A stretch of DNA of 64,000 bases from Desulfobacterium sp. (GCA_030145245.1 JAQYWC010000033.1:124001-188000); one strand, 5' to 3'. Counted from the first letter of the stretch, positions 7,555-16,979 are shown. Numbers and translations: made by a program. The notes: generated by a model from the sequence alone, not told the origin.

Positions 7555-10290
7555 TTAACGCTTCATCTGGATCACGGTCTCCATCATGCCGTCAACCGTG
7601 GTGATGGTCTTGGAGTTTGCCTGGAATCCGCGCTGGGTGGTGATCATCTTCACAAACTCCTCGGAAATGTCCACGTTGGACATCTCAAGGGAGTTGGGAG
7701 CGATGGTGCCAAGGCCGTTCTCCCCGGGCTTGTTGGTGATGGCGTTGCCGCTCTCCCGGGTGGCGGAAAAGAGGTTCCCCCCCTCGGTGGAAAGGCCGTT
7801 GTTGTTAAGGAACTTGGCAAGCCCCACCCTAAAGAGCGGAATCAGCTGGCCGTTGGAGTAGATCCCTGTCATCACACCGTCCGAGGCCACGCTCACCCCC
7901 TGGAGATCGCCTGCGGAATAACCGTCGGCATCCTGGAAGGTGGTGGTGGAGGATCTTGCATACTGGGTGGTGGAGAGGCTGCCATTGATAAAATTGGTTC
8001 CGTCATACTTCGTACCGATATCAAACTGAATGTCGTTCTCAGTGGTTCCAAACTCGCCGCCGAGAAAGTCGGTATTAAAGCTGAAGTACCCCGTGCTCTT
8101 GATCTCATCCACGGGCTTTTCCGTCCAGGCGGTGGAGCCTTTGATATCAAAGTTTATCTCGCTTCCGTCAACAAATGGATCCGCAGCTGGGCCTGACTTC
8201 AAGGATTCGGTAAACAAAAATACAATGTCCTCCTTGTCATCGTCATTGCCTGAACCGTCAAGATCGATTATCACCTTATCTTCGTCCCCCCGAAGGGTTG
8301 CATTGGCATACTCCGTGGGTGGAACACCGGGGAGGACATCAAAGGCGATGGTATCATTAGCGGCGGCACCGGCCGTATCAATTGTCATATCAACAACCGT
8401 ATCACCATCAAAGTCAACTGCCAGATCCCCGCCAGGTGATGTAAGCAAAGCATTAGGATATTCAACCGGCGGCGATGGATCAAGGGTAAAATCGACTGTG
8501 CCGTCGGCTGTCAAAGCTGACCCAAAGGCGTAGGTCGCCTTGGCGCCACTGGGCAATGTAAATGTGACGGATGACGAATCGCCGGACACGATGGTCGCTG
8601 CACCTGCACCGGTACTTGTCCATGATTGGGTTGCCTGGGTATACGTAAGCTGGTATGCCGCCGCATCGTCAGCAACGCCTGTCCCGGGGGTATTGATGGT
8701 AAGCGCAGGAACCGTGGTAATACCGGCGGCAGGCGTTACAGCCGTAAAATCCGTATCTTGCAGGGGATAGTCCCACTCCCAATTGGCACCATCATATTTG
8801 ACCTGTACGGCAGACAGCATGGTCATTTTAGCTGAACCAGACGGTGCCCCTGCATAGGTGATGTCATTGCTCCAATCACCATCGGCAACGGTCCCTTCGG
8901 TTACAGTTCCGGTGGTGGCAACATTTGAAACCAGGGTCTTAGCGGCTTCAGCAGCGGCAGGATCGCTCTTCCAGCCCCACCTCCCCTCGCCGTTGTCTGC
9001 AGCAGGATACCAGACGAGCCCAACGTCATCGGAGTCATGGGTCATCACCTCAGGGGCGTTAATCTGAAGGGTCGTATTATCGTTGGCTGTATCGCCCAAA
9101 TAGGTGGTTCCTTCGATGCCCTGGACATGGAGACCTGTTGGATCGTTGATATCAAACCCAAAGGAGTCCGTTGCCACTGCCGGCTGATCAAGCTTGATCT
9201 TAAGATCCGGCTCCACGTCCGCAGCATTGTCAGGATCCAGGACGATATTGATGGTCTGATCATCGGAATAGACGATTTTTGCGTTGGGATAATTTGCCGG
9301 TGGATTTACGGCTGGGGCTACCGGAGCAGCAAAAGACCATTGACTTCCATCAAACTCAAAATCAAACCCATACCCGTCCAAGGGCATTTTTTCGGAATCC
9401 TCGACCTGAAATTTGATGTCATCTCCACTGTTAACACCATTTGCCTGGACGTTTCCGATACGGCCCGTGAACTCTTCCATGCTGAAATTAAGGATATCAC
9501 CGCTGCTCTCGCTGAACTTGATGGTCCCCCTGGCAAGAAGGCCCTGGCTGTCCGTGCCCTGAACAAGATTCCGGTTATCCTCACTGGGATTGCAGGTAAC
9601 GACGTACTCCCAGTCGGTGCCTGATTTTTTGTCATAGTATACGGTTATGTCATGGGTGCTGCCAAGGGCATCGTGTACCTTTACAACGGACTGGTACTCA
9701 TAGTTGGTGGGATCCATTAAATTTTTAGAGTTGGCGTCCCACCGGTTGGAAAGAACCACGGCCTGGCTGTCGGCATCGGCATCCAGGTTTGTTACCATGG
9801 TCACCTTTGAGCTCTTTTTAGGAGGAGAAGTAAACGCCTCCAGCACGATATCCTTGATGGCCCCCCTGTCATCGCCTGTCTCCTCGTCAAGCTCCCAGCC
9901 CTGGACAAGATAGCCTTCGGGATTGACCAGCTGGCCGGACTTGTCAAAATGAAAATTTCCCGCCCGGGTGTAGAAGTTGTTCTCACTGTTGCTCTGACGA
10001 ACCACAAAGAACCCGTCCCCGCCGATGGAGAGATCCGTGGCATTACCCGTTGATTCAAACGACCCTGTATCAAAGTTCTGGTCAACGGCGCCGATGGACA
10101 TACCCCTTCCCACCTGGGCCGTACCGGCCTGGGTGGCCACATTCTGGCTCAGGGTATCGGCAAAGGTGGACCGGCCCTTTTTAAAACCGACCGTGTTTGT
10201 ATTTGCAATATTATTACCAACCACCTGCATGGCGTTGCCCATGTTGGTCAGACCGCTGGTACCTGTAAATAGTGAACTTGATAAAGACAT
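7555..10290 (-). CDS. flgE: Flagellar hook protein FlgE (enlarged, with internal repeats)
   Basis: FlgE (911 aa) polymerises into the hook. The first ~100 residues (MSLSSSLFTGTSGLTNMGNAM, then VVGNNIANTNTVGFKK) and the last ~90 (ISEEFVKMITTQRGFQANSKTI) are the conserved rod-hook domains that form the inner coiled coil. The family is usually 400-450 residues; here the surface-exposed middle is greatly expanded. It contains at least three related modules opening with PP-x-x-Y-x-NA (near residues 330, 606 and 654) and followed by a D-rich beta pattern, plus Ala/Thr/Gly-rich stretches. No frame break is seen. It is the last gene of fliK-flgD-flgE. Confidence 0.95.
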   Translation of the reverse strand: MSLSSSLFTGTSGLTNMGNAMQVVGNNIANTNTVGFKKGRSTFADTLSQNVATQAGTAQVGRGMSIGAVDQNFDTGSFESTGNATDLSIGGDGFFVVRQSNSENNFYTRAGNFHFDKSGQLVNPEGYLVQGWELDEETGDDRGAIKDIVLEAFTSPPKKSSKVTMVTNLDADADSQAVVLSNRWDANSKNLMDPTNYEYQSVVKVHDALGSTHDITVYYDKKSGTDWEYVVTCNPSEDNRNLVQGTDSQGLLARGTIKFSESSGDILNFSMEEFTGRIGNVQANGVNSGDDIKFQVEDSEKMPLDGYGFDFEFDGSQWSFAAPVAPAVNPPANYPNAKIVYSDDQTINIVLDPDNAADVEPDLKIKLDQPAVATDSFGFDINDPTGLHVQGIEGTTYLGDTANDNTTLQINAPEVMTHDSDDVGLVWYPAADNGEGRWGWKSDPAAAEAAKTLVSNVATTGTVTEGTVADGDWSNDITYAGAPSGSAKMTMLSAVQVKYDGANWEWDYPLQDTDFTAVTPAAGITTVPALTINTPGTGVADDAAAYQLTYTQATQSWTSTGAGAATIVSGDSSSVTFTLPSGAKATYAFGSALTADGTVDFTLDPSPPVEYPNALLTSPGGDLAVDFDGDTVVDMTIDTAGAAANDTIAFDVLPGVPPTEYANATLRGDEDKVIIDLDGSGNDDDKEDIVFLFTESLKSGPAADPFVDGSEINFDIKGSTAWTEKPVDEIKSTGYFSFNTDFLGGEFGTTENDIQFDIGTKYDGTNFINGSLSTTQYARSSTTTFQDADGYSAGDLQGVSVASDGVMTGIYSNGQLIPLFRVGLAKFLNNNGLSTEGGNLFSATRESGNAITNKPGENGLGTIAPNSLEMSNVDISEEFVKMITTQRGFQANSKTITTVDGMMETVIQMKR

Positions 10291-10343
10291 AACCTTCCCC
10301 CTTTTTTATACTCAACTCAGCCCGGGACATGCCCTGCTGACAA

Positions 10344-11471
10344 TTAAATCTCTTTTACGTTGGTGATGGAACCGACCGTTGACAGGTAACCGCTATCCCC
10401 CAGCACAAGGAATTGAACGCCGTTGATCACCCTGACCTCGCTTACATTTTCGGTCTTGGAGACATCCAGGGCACCTGAACCTGAGGTGACTGCATAGGTG
10501 TAGAGTCCTTCGGGCATGGTATTTCCCCTGCTGTCCGTGCCGTCCCAGGTCACCTCATTCTCCGCCCCGTATTCTACATCGTCAGCATCCACATTGATGC
10601 TGCTGATCTGCTGGCCGGTTGCGTCAAAAAGCCTCACCGTCACATCCTGCTTTTTCTCATTTTCCGGCAGTTCCGGAAGATCAAACGTCACCGAGCCCGC
10701 CTCTTTGGATGATCCGTCATAGCTGATAAGCGGTCGCGAGGTGGTTACCTTTCTGCCAAGGTAATCCACTGGAGATTCCGTGGGTTTATCAACTTCAGCA
10801 GGATTGCCCACCTGGACCAGGGATTCCGGGTCCACCAGTATCCCCTGGACCTTGAGATATGCCTTGCCCTCATTATAAACAATGCTATCCACCGTGCCGG
10901 TAATACTTGTAGGAATAGCGGCAAAGCCGGAACCGTCATTGGCCAGGACCGTATATTTATAGGAACCGTCCTCGACTGCGGCGCCGGTGTTGTCCCGGCT
11001 GTCCCATTGAAAATTATAGGTACCCGGGGTTTTCTGACCCGGATAGAGGGTACGGACCTCGTTTCCGTCCTTGTCGTAGATCTTGACCATGACGTCCGCG
11101 GCTTTTTCGATATTATAAAATCCGCCAAAGGGGGAACCGTCCACCACCTCAATGGCATCCACGTCTCCGGTGACAATCTTGCCCACATAGTCGGTGACAT
11201 TGCCTTGGGCTCCACTGCCTTCCGACTCTTTCATGGATTTCATGGTGTCATTGAGGTTCATGAGCTGCTCCAGCTGGGAAAACTGGGCCAGCTGGGCCGA
11301 GAAATCTGAGCCCTCCATGGGATTCAGGGGATCCTGGTTCTTCAGCTGGGCGACCAGCATGGTCAAAAAAGCGTCCCTGCCAAGAACATCCTCTTCCTTT
11401 TCCGACTCTTTTGACTTGTAGGAGTTGCTCAATGCGTCAAGTGAGTTATTTCCTGCTGCAGTTATTGCCAT
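10344..11471 (-). CDS. flgD: Flagellar hook cap/scaffold protein FlgD (two Ig-like domains)
   Basis: FlgD (375 aa) caps the growing hook. The N-terminal region has the standard GRDAFLTMLVAQLKNQDPLNPMEGSDF motif (about residues 29-55, seen in parts) for export and capping. The protein is longer than the usual ~230 residues because it has two FlgD-type Ig-like modules: one around residues 115-190 (KIYDKDGNEVRTL, then FQWDSRDNTG and DGSYKYTV) and one around 275-350 (RLFDATGQQISS, then VTWDGTDSRG and EGLYTYAV). It lies 18 bp after fliK and 53 bp before flgE. Confidence 0.93.
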   Translation of the reverse strand: MAITAAGNNSLDALSNSYKSKESEKEEDVLGRDAFLTMLVAQLKNQDPLNPMEGSDFSAQLAQFSQLEQLMNLNDTMKSMKESEGSGAQGNVTDYVGKIVTGDVDAIEVVDGSPFGGFYNIEKAADVMVKIYDKDGNEVRTLYPGQKTPGTYNFQWDSRDNTGAAVEDGSYKYTVLANDGSGFAAIPTSITGTVDSIVYNEGKAYLKVQGILVDPESLVQVGNPAEVDKPTESPVDYLGRKVTTSRPLISYDGSSKEAGSVTFDLPELPENEKKQDVTVRLFDATGQQISSINVDADDVEYGAENEVTWDGTDSRGNTMPEGLYTYAVTSGSGALDVSKTENVSEVRVINGVQFLVLGDSGYLSTVGSITNVKEI

Positions 11472-11489
11472 CTCTCGTCTCCTTGTTGA

Positions 11490-13226
11490 TCACACCACAA
11501 AATGAAGGGCACCGGCATCGTTTGCAACGCCCCTGATATTGATTGTCGTATCATTGTCCCCATTTAATCCTTCAACTCCTGAACCCGAACCTTTACCGCG
11601 CCTGGAACCAGAACCGCCGGATTGCTGCCTGGCATCGGCCATGGACTGTTTAAAATCGCTTCCCACCTCAACCTCAAAACTGCCAACGGAGATCCCGCTG
11701 TTGGAAAGAGCGGTTTTCAGCTCGTTGGCATGGGAGGCCAGGATATCCCTTGCCGCCTGGTTTTCGGTGATCACGCTCACCTTGAGGCTGTCGCCCAGGT
11801 TATCGATGGTCATGAGGAGCCGTCCCAGCTCCGGGGGTTTGAGCTGAAGTTTCAACTCGGTTTCCCCCTGGCTAACCGCCCTTGCAAGGCTCTTACCCAC
11901 CTGGTTGGTCACATATGAAGGAAGGATGTTCCTGGAAGACCCGGCCTTTGAGGCTGCCTGATTCCTGGCATCCATGGCCATCTCCCGGAACTCTCCGCCG
12001 GCCCCCCCGGAAGCCTCAAGGGCTGCCACGGCTCCCTTCTGCTCTTTTGCCATGGCACCAATTTTTCCGTCTATTCCAAGCTCTTTCAGTCCCCCAGGCC
12101 CGTTTTTTACCTCCTTGACCACCGCCTCAACGTTCTCTAAAAGCTTGGCAAGTTCGGGCTCAAGGCCTCCCTGGGTCAATGGAGAAGCGCCCACCCCAGG
12201 CTGCTGGTCGATTTTAAGCCCGAAGAGTTTCAGCAGACTTTCCCGCTCGTGCCCCTCCATGGCAAGATTCTTCCTGTCAACTTCTGCGCCGTTTACCTTG
12301 GAATTATCAGAAGCTGTTTTCAATCCTTTCATAACGGTGGCAAGCAGCTCATCCGCATCGGTATCCGCCATGGCATCAGCAACCGAAATCCCTTGGGACA
12401 TCCCCAGTTCATCCGTCACCTTGGGAATATTCAACCCCTTGAGGATATCCAGCTCCTTAGCATCATCGGATCTCCTCATCTGATCAAGGGCAGCCACAAA
12501 GTCATTAAGGGTCATGGGGTCTTTGGAGGAACCTTTGGTTTCAAGCCCCAGGGCCTGGATCATCTGGTCAATACCGCTGATCTGCGGATCTGCCTTGAAC
12601 CGGTCACCTGAAAAAAACGATTGTTTTTGAAGTTTCCGGAGACCGTCGATCAGGCTGTCAAGGTTGATCCCCTTTCCCTCCTGCTTGGCATCGGCAATAA
12701 TGCCGGAAGAGATATCTTCCGGTATTCCCATTGCCGTCAAGATTGACGAGATAAAGGGAAGATCGGATACGGCAAGCAGGGTCTCGTCCTCCTCCTGGTT
12801 GGGTACTTTCAGGCCAAGGGCCTCAAGCCCCTCCAAGAGTTCGCCAAGCTCCAGCAGATCGGTATCCTCATCCTTAAGGCCCGCCATAAGCGCATTGATC
12901 TCTTCCGGGTTGAACCCTGCTTTAACCAGAAGATCATTAAGGGCCCCAAGGCCCTGTTGATCAATGGTGGCATTTTCCAAAACAACCCCGGCCATCTCAA
13001 GATAGCGTTTGAATTGATCGACAAATTCGAGGGCTGAAGATTTACCGCTCCCGGTTTCAAGGGATTTATCGAGTTTTCCCGCCTTTGAGGACAACAACGC
13101 CGTCAACTTATCGGCAAAGACTGTTTGATTCCCGACATCGGGAAAGCCCTTGCCCGGACCATCCGAGGTGGTCGATGGAATCAGATCTCTCATAGATGTG
13201 CTAAAGTCGACAAAATTTAAATTCAT
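11490..13226 (-). CDS. fliK: Flagellar hook-length control protein FliK
   Basis: FliK (578 aa) is the secreted ruler that measures hook length and triggers the FlhB switch. The long N-terminal part is poorly conserved, hydrophilic and rich in Leu/Gly/Asp, as expected. The C-terminal hook-length domain is clear at about residues 430-530, with LKLQLKPPELGRLLMTI and the AARDILASHANELKTAL helix. The tail is Gly/Ser/Arg-rich. Position before flgD and flgE, and a sigma-54 promoter directly upstream, support the call. Its large size goes with the enlarged hook proteins. Confidence 0.92.
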   Translation of the reverse strand: MNLNFVDFSTSMRDLIPSTTSDGPGKGFPDVGNQTVFADKLTALLSSKAGKLDKSLETGSGKSSALEFVDQFKRYLEMAGVVLENATIDQQGLGALNDLLVKAGFNPEEINALMAGLKDEDTDLLELGELLEGLEALGLKVPNQEEDETLLAVSDLPFISSILTAMGIPEDISSGIIADAKQEGKGINLDSLIDGLRKLQKQSFFSGDRFKADPQISGIDQMIQALGLETKGSSKDPMTLNDFVAALDQMRRSDDAKELDILKGLNIPKVTDELGMSQGISVADAMADTDADELLATVMKGLKTASDNSKVNGAEVDRKNLAMEGHERESLLKLFGLKIDQQPGVGASPLTQGGLEPELAKLLENVEAVVKEVKNGPGGLKELGIDGKIGAMAKEQKGAVAALEASGGAGGEFREMAMDARNQAASKAGSSRNILPSYVTNQVGKSLARAVSQGETELKLQLKPPELGRLLMTIDNLGDSLKVSVITENQAARDILASHANELKTALSNSGISVGSFEVEVGSDFKQSMADARQQSGGSGSRRGKGSGSGVEGLNGDNDTTINIRGVANDAGALHFVV

Positions 13227-13272
13227 GGCTGCACCCGTATTTATCAGTTAGTTAAAGTCTCAAATTGTATAA

Positions 13273-13287
13273 GCAACGACCGTGCCA
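13273..13287 (-). promoter_or_regulatory. Sigma-54 promoter of the fliK-flgD-flgE operon
   Basis: On the minus strand the sequence reads TGGCACGGTCGTTGC, an exact match to the consensus TGGCAC-N5-TTGC. The predicted start site is about 35 bp upstream of the fliK ATG at 13226. Confidence 0.88.
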
Positions 13288-13422
13288 GAGAGGCATTTAA
13301 AGTTATCTTCATGTAAAATCAACAACTTACCCCAATTCACCACAAGATACACTTCGAGCGCAGGGTTGATAAAGCAGTTATTGCCCAATGGATTCAAACA
13401 CCTGGGCAAGAATTGCCTGCCA

Positions 13423-13518
13423 GGGGACATATTTATAAATCTGTCCCCATTACTGTTCACCCAAATTGTCAAGAAGAGGGGACAGATTTAAATCTGTCCC
13501 CAAGGGGAATATGTCCCC
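13423..13518. repeat. REP-like palindromes (GGGGACAGATTT family), motE-fliK gap
   Basis: This 307-bp gap (13227-13533) has no gene. Besides the fliK promoter it holds three palindromes: an imperfect one at 13423-13448 (GGGGACATATTT facing AAATCTGTCCCC), a perfect 24-bp one at 13478-13501 (GGGGACAGATTT and its complement) and a short GGGGA-atatg-TCCCC at 13504-13518. The same unit occurs at 29875-29922 and 48987-49071. The hairpins sit just past the motE stop and could end the flgB-motE transcript. Confidence 0.9.
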
Positions 13519-13533
13519 AAAGGAATAGCACGC

Positions 13534-14193
13534 CTAGGGTTTTTTAAAGGCGATGCGCTCGCTTATCTTTGCCGCCTTTTCACTATCCACAAAGGCAAGG
13601 ATCTGGGCGGCAGAGGTCTCCCGCATGCGGGAGAAGATCTGTTTTGCAACCTCAATATCCATCTTATCCACGATGGCGGCCGCTTTTTTAGGTTTCATTC
13701 CCGAGTACATCTTTACAAGACGGTTCATCTTGGCATCAAAGGCCGCTTGCTTTTGTATCTCCTGCTCGGTCTTTTTCTGTTCCATCCGGGCGAGATCGGC
13801 ATCTATCTGCTGCTTGAGCGCGTCAAGCTTTGCAAGCTTTTCGTCGATCTCCTCCTTAAAGGTCTCGAGCCGTTTCTTTTCCTGGTCCAGGCGCTCCTGG
13901 TCCTTGGCAACGGCGGCCCGTTTCTCCTCCAGTCCCTCCAGGACAACCTTTGCAGGATCCGGACATTCGGGGCAGGGAGTCTTGCCGGCCTTGCCATCCT
14001 CCGGCTTCTTTTCGTCCTCCCCTTCAGCCGTTGCTTTCTCTTCCGGGTTCTCATCCTGGGCAAACGCCAGGCCATCCGGAAAGAACAAGGTATTGCCGGG
14101 GGAAGTTAACCACGCCGTTTTCCAGGAAATCAATGAAACAACAAACAGCAGGACACACACAACAACTGTTCTGACGGCTTTAACGGATGGCAT
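13534..14193 (-). CDS. motE: MotE-like flagellar protein (coiled coil + MgtE N-terminal-like domain)
   Basis: This 219-aa protein has an N-terminal membrane anchor (about residues 8-28), an acidic linker with a CPEC cysteine pair, a long coiled coil (about 85-150, EEKRAAVAKDQERLDQEKKRLE pattern) and a C-terminal domain (about 155-215). That domain carries VKMYSGMKPKKAAAIVDKM and AKQIFSRMRETSAAQIL, the MgtE_N/FliG-like fold. This is the architecture of MotE, a periplasmic chaperone described for the stator protein MotC in rhizobia, and of a widespread FliJ-adjacent family whose role elsewhere is less certain. It overlaps fliJ by 14 bp and ends the flgB operon. Confidence 0.75.
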   Translation of the reverse strand: MPSVKAVRTVVVCVLLFVVSLISWKTAWLTSPGNTLFFPDGLAFAQDENPEEKATAEGEDEKKPEDGKAGKTPCPECPDPAKVVLEGLEEKRAAVAKDQERLDQEKKRLETFKEEIDEKLAKLDALKQQIDADLARMEQKKTEQEIQKQAAFDAKMNRLVKMYSGMKPKKAAAIVDKMDIEVAKQIFSRMRETSAAQILAFVDSEKAAKISERIAFKKP

Positions 14194-14638
14194 CGGTTAT
14201 CTCCCTTGCTTTTTTCAACGAAGAGATCTCGTCGGACGCGTTCTGCTCGCTTCTGAGAAACTCTCCCATATATTCACTTTTTTTTCTGGCTTTCAGGCGC
14301 TCAAGCACCTTCTTGTCCACACTCTTTTGGGTCAGGGCGGCCTGCTTTTCCCCAAGCACGGTTTCAAGCTTTGTTTTCCGGGCTGTCTCCCGCACTCTGT
14401 CATCGGCCACACCGTCCAGGTAATCGGCATGGCTTTTAAACTCAACAGCGTTGATCCCCTTTGCCACAGCCTGGTCCAGGGCTTCCGAACCCCGTAGCAG
14501 CGCAACTTTAAGATCCCGGATGCGCATCTCAGACTCTGTGACATCCTTGTAGGCCTTGGCCATCTCCTGCTGGGCCAGAAGTTCCAGGTACTGGCGGTAC
14601 TTTAAGAGGGACTCAAGCCTGAAGGTAAACCGTTTCAT
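14180..14638 (-). CDS. fliJ: Flagellar export protein FliJ
   Basis: FliJ (152 aa) is the coiled-coil stalk of the FliH-FliI ATPase complex. The N-terminus KRFTFRLESLLKYRQYLE is the family hallmark, and almost the entire chain is predicted alpha-helical with heptads. It overlaps fliI by 4 bp (ATGA) and motE by 14 bp, indicating translational coupling. Confidence 0.93.
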   Translation of the reverse strand: MKRFTFRLESLLKYRQYLELLAQQEMAKAYKDVTESEMRIRDLKVALLRGSEALDQAVAKGINAVEFKSHADYLDGVADDRVRETARKTKLETVLGEKQAALTQKSVDKKVLERLKARKKSEYMGEFLRSEQNASDEISSLKKAREITDAIR

Positions 14639-15990
14639 TTCCTAGCCCCGGCTTTGGGTTTTACGGCCAAAAGCTGCTTGAGCTCAGCCACTCCCATCTC
14701 AAGGGAGACCCCCCGGTGCATATCCTGCCTCAAGAACCTGTCGATTCTCGGCATAAGCCGCTTGGCCTCGTCAATCCTTGGATCAGACCCGTCCACATAG
14801 GCACCGATGGAGATCATATCCTCCGCTCCCCTGTACGCGGAAATAACATCCACCGCCCGCCCCCTCACCTTCATGTGCTCGGGGTCGGACACGTCCCGCA
14901 TCACCCTTGAGACACTTGCCAGGACATCGATGGCAGGATAATGCCCCTTGTTGGCAATATCCCTTGAAAGAACGATATGGCCGTCCACAATGGACCGGAC
15001 CGTATCCCCCACGGGATCGTTCATATCATCGCCCTCCACCAGAACCGTGTAGATCCCGGTGATGGATCCGCCGCCCTCCACATATCCGGCCCTTTCAAGC
15101 AGGATGGGAATCTGAACAAAAAAGGAGGGCGTATATCCCCTGGAGGTGGGGGGCTCCCCTGCTGCAAGCCCGACATCCCTTGAGGACATGGCGTACCGGG
15201 TGATGGAATCCATGATCAGGAGCACGTTTTTCCCCTGATCCCTGAAGTACTCGGCCATGGTGGTCGCAAGGTAAGCCCCCCTCATCCTTACAAGGGGCGG
15301 CGAATCCGAGGTTGCAGCAACCACAACCGACCGCGCCAGCCCTTCCTTGCCCAGGGTATCGGAGACAAAATCCTTAACCTCCCTGCCACGCTCCCCGATA
15401 AGGCCGATGATGATGACATCTGCCGTGGTATGCTTTGTCATCATCCCCATGAGAACCGATTTACCGACCCCGGACCCCGCCATGATGGCAACCCTTTGGC
15501 CCCGGCCCAGGGGAATCATGGTGTTGATGGCGCAGATGCCGACATCCAGGGGTTCTTTGATGGATTTCCTCTCCATGGGGTTGATGGGCTTGCCGTAGAG
15601 GGGGTACTTCAGGGTGGAAGCAACCTCGCCCTTGCCGTCAATGGGTTTCCCCATGCCGTCGATGACCCTGCCCAGGAAGGCGTCGCCCACGTCGGCCGCA
15701 GGTGCGTCTGCCAGGGGAATGATCCTGGAGCCGGGACTGATACCCCTGAGTTCCCCGTAGGGCATCAACAGCACCTTCTCCTCCCTGAAACCGATCACCT
15801 CGGCCAGGATCTCCCGGTTATAATCATTTCTGATGGCGCAGAGACAGCCAATACCAAGGCCCATGCCGTCTCCCTCGGCAACCAGGCCGACCACCTTTGT
15901 AATCCGGCCTTCGGGCCGCATGGTCGTACAGGACTCCACAGCATTGAAGTACTTGTCCCACTCGATCCTATTGCCTGAATCCGGGCTCAT
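14635..15990 (-). CDS. fliI: Flagellum-specific ATPase FliI
   Basis: FliI (451 aa) is the F1-beta-like ATPase that energises export. The Walker A motif GSGVGKSVLMGM lies near residues 168-179. A GERGREVKDFV stretch, a Walker B-like LLIMDSITRYAMS segment and the SITGIYTVLVEGDDMNDPVGD region are all in the expected order. Length is standard. It overlaps fliH and fliJ by 4 bp each. Confidence 0.97.
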   Translation of the reverse strand: MSPDSGNRIEWDKYFNAVESCTTMRPEGRITKVVGLVAEGDGMGLGIGCLCAIRNDYNREILAEVIGFREEKVLLMPYGELRGISPGSRIIPLADAPAADVGDAFLGRVIDGMGKPIDGKGEVASTLKYPLYGKPINPMERKSIKEPLDVGICAINTMIPLGRGQRVAIMAGSGVGKSVLMGMMTKHTTADVIIIGLIGERGREVKDFVSDTLGKEGLARSVVVAATSDSPPLVRMRGAYLATTMAEYFRDQGKNVLLIMDSITRYAMSSRDVGLAAGEPPTSRGYTPSFFVQIPILLERAGYVEGGGSITGIYTVLVEGDDMNDPVGDTVRSIVDGHIVLSRDIANKGHYPAIDVLASVSRVMRDVSDPEHMKVRGRAVDVISAYRGAEDMISIGAYVDGSDPRIDEAKRLMPRIDRFLRQDMHRGVSLEMGVAELKQLLAVKPKAGARK

Positions 15991-16979
15991 CGGTCCCCCT
16001 GGGCAACAATTGCGTCAAATACGGCCTGAAGCCGGGTTTCCACATCGGTTTCGATCCTGGCTGTGGCACTCTCTATCTTGCACCCGCCACGGTTCACACC
16101 GGAATTTGCAACAACAGAGATCGAGGCAAGACTCTTTATTCTGCCAAAGAACTCTTCTTTAATCATCTCGATGTACTCATAATCTTCTTCAGAGACGTGG
16201 AGAACAACCTCTTCGGGTTCAGGCAAGAGTTCAAGGGCACTGATGATGGATTCCCTGACAACGCCCTTATCGATCTCGACCTTTGCCTGGACTACCTTTT
16301 CAGCGATTCTCGAAACAAGGGAGATCATCTTGCCTTCGTACCGTTTGACCAGATTTTCCCAGGTACCCTCGGTCTTGATCAGGATCGTCTCAAGGGAAGA
16401 GATCAGTTCCCGGGCCTGTTCGTCCCCGAGCTCCCTGGCCTCCTTTTCTCCCTGTTCAGCCCCTGCCGCATACCCCTCCTGCTCTCCCTTTTCCCGGCCC
16501 TGTTGCTCCCCTTCCGCAAGTCCCTGGGCAAACCCCTTGTCATACCCGTCTTTTTGACCCTGCTCAAAACCCTGGTCATAGCCTTGGGTTCTTGCCTGTT
16601 CGGCTATCTGGTCCAGCTCAGCCTCCCGGGCATCCGCTTCAAAAGAGTCCTCGACGATCCCGGGTTCGGACTCAACCGGAACATGGTGTTCAGGCTCATC
16701 CGCTTTACCACCGTCATCGTACAGGGGGGCAAACCGCTCTTCCTGGGAGAGAGCCTTTTCTTCGGAATCCCCGTCAAGCTCGTACAACCGCTTGAAAAGA
16801 TCGGCTTCGCTCATTCCCGGCTCGTCATACAACACCTTAAAGAGCGAGAAGTCGGGTTTGCCCTTTGCGGTTCTCCGGGTCTCCTCCTCGCCAACCGCCT
16901 CAAATGAGGAGATGTCAAAGGGCTTCCACCCATCCGGCTTCGCGGGTTTATCTGTTTTCTTATCAGACAAGGACATCAT
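15987..16979 (-). CDS. fliH: Flagellar export ATPase regulator FliH
   Basis: FliH (330 aa) is the peripheral stalk that regulates FliI. The middle (about residues 125-185) is a long series of four-residue repeats with small residues (GYDQGFEQGQKDGYDKGFAQ and onward), the GxxxG helix typical of FliH. The C-terminal V-ATPase E-like domain follows. The N-terminal ~110 residues are an extension rich in acidic residues beyond the usual ~230-aa family length. ATG at 16979 or 16976; either overlaps fliG by 14-17 bp. Confidence 0.92.
   Translation of the reverse strand: MMSLSDKKTDKPAKPDGWKPFDISSFEAVGEEETRRTAKGKPDFSLFKVLYDEPGMSEADLFKRLYELDGDSEEKALSQEERFAPLYDDGGKADEPEHHVPVESEPGIVEDSFEADAREAELDQIAEQARTQGYDQGFEQGQKDGYDKGFAQGLAEGEQQGREKGEQEGYAAGAEQGEKEARELGDEQARELISSLETILIKTEGTWENLVKRYEGKMISLVSRIAEKVVQAKVEIDKGVVRESIISALELLPEPEEVVLHVSEEDYEYIEMIKEEFFGRIKSLASISVVANSGVNRGGCKIESATARIETDVETRLQAVFDAIVAQGDR

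Noticed and set aside
13260-13472. Short open frames in the motE-fliK gap
   Set aside because: They run through the sigma-54 promoter and palindromic repeats and have no ribosome site.
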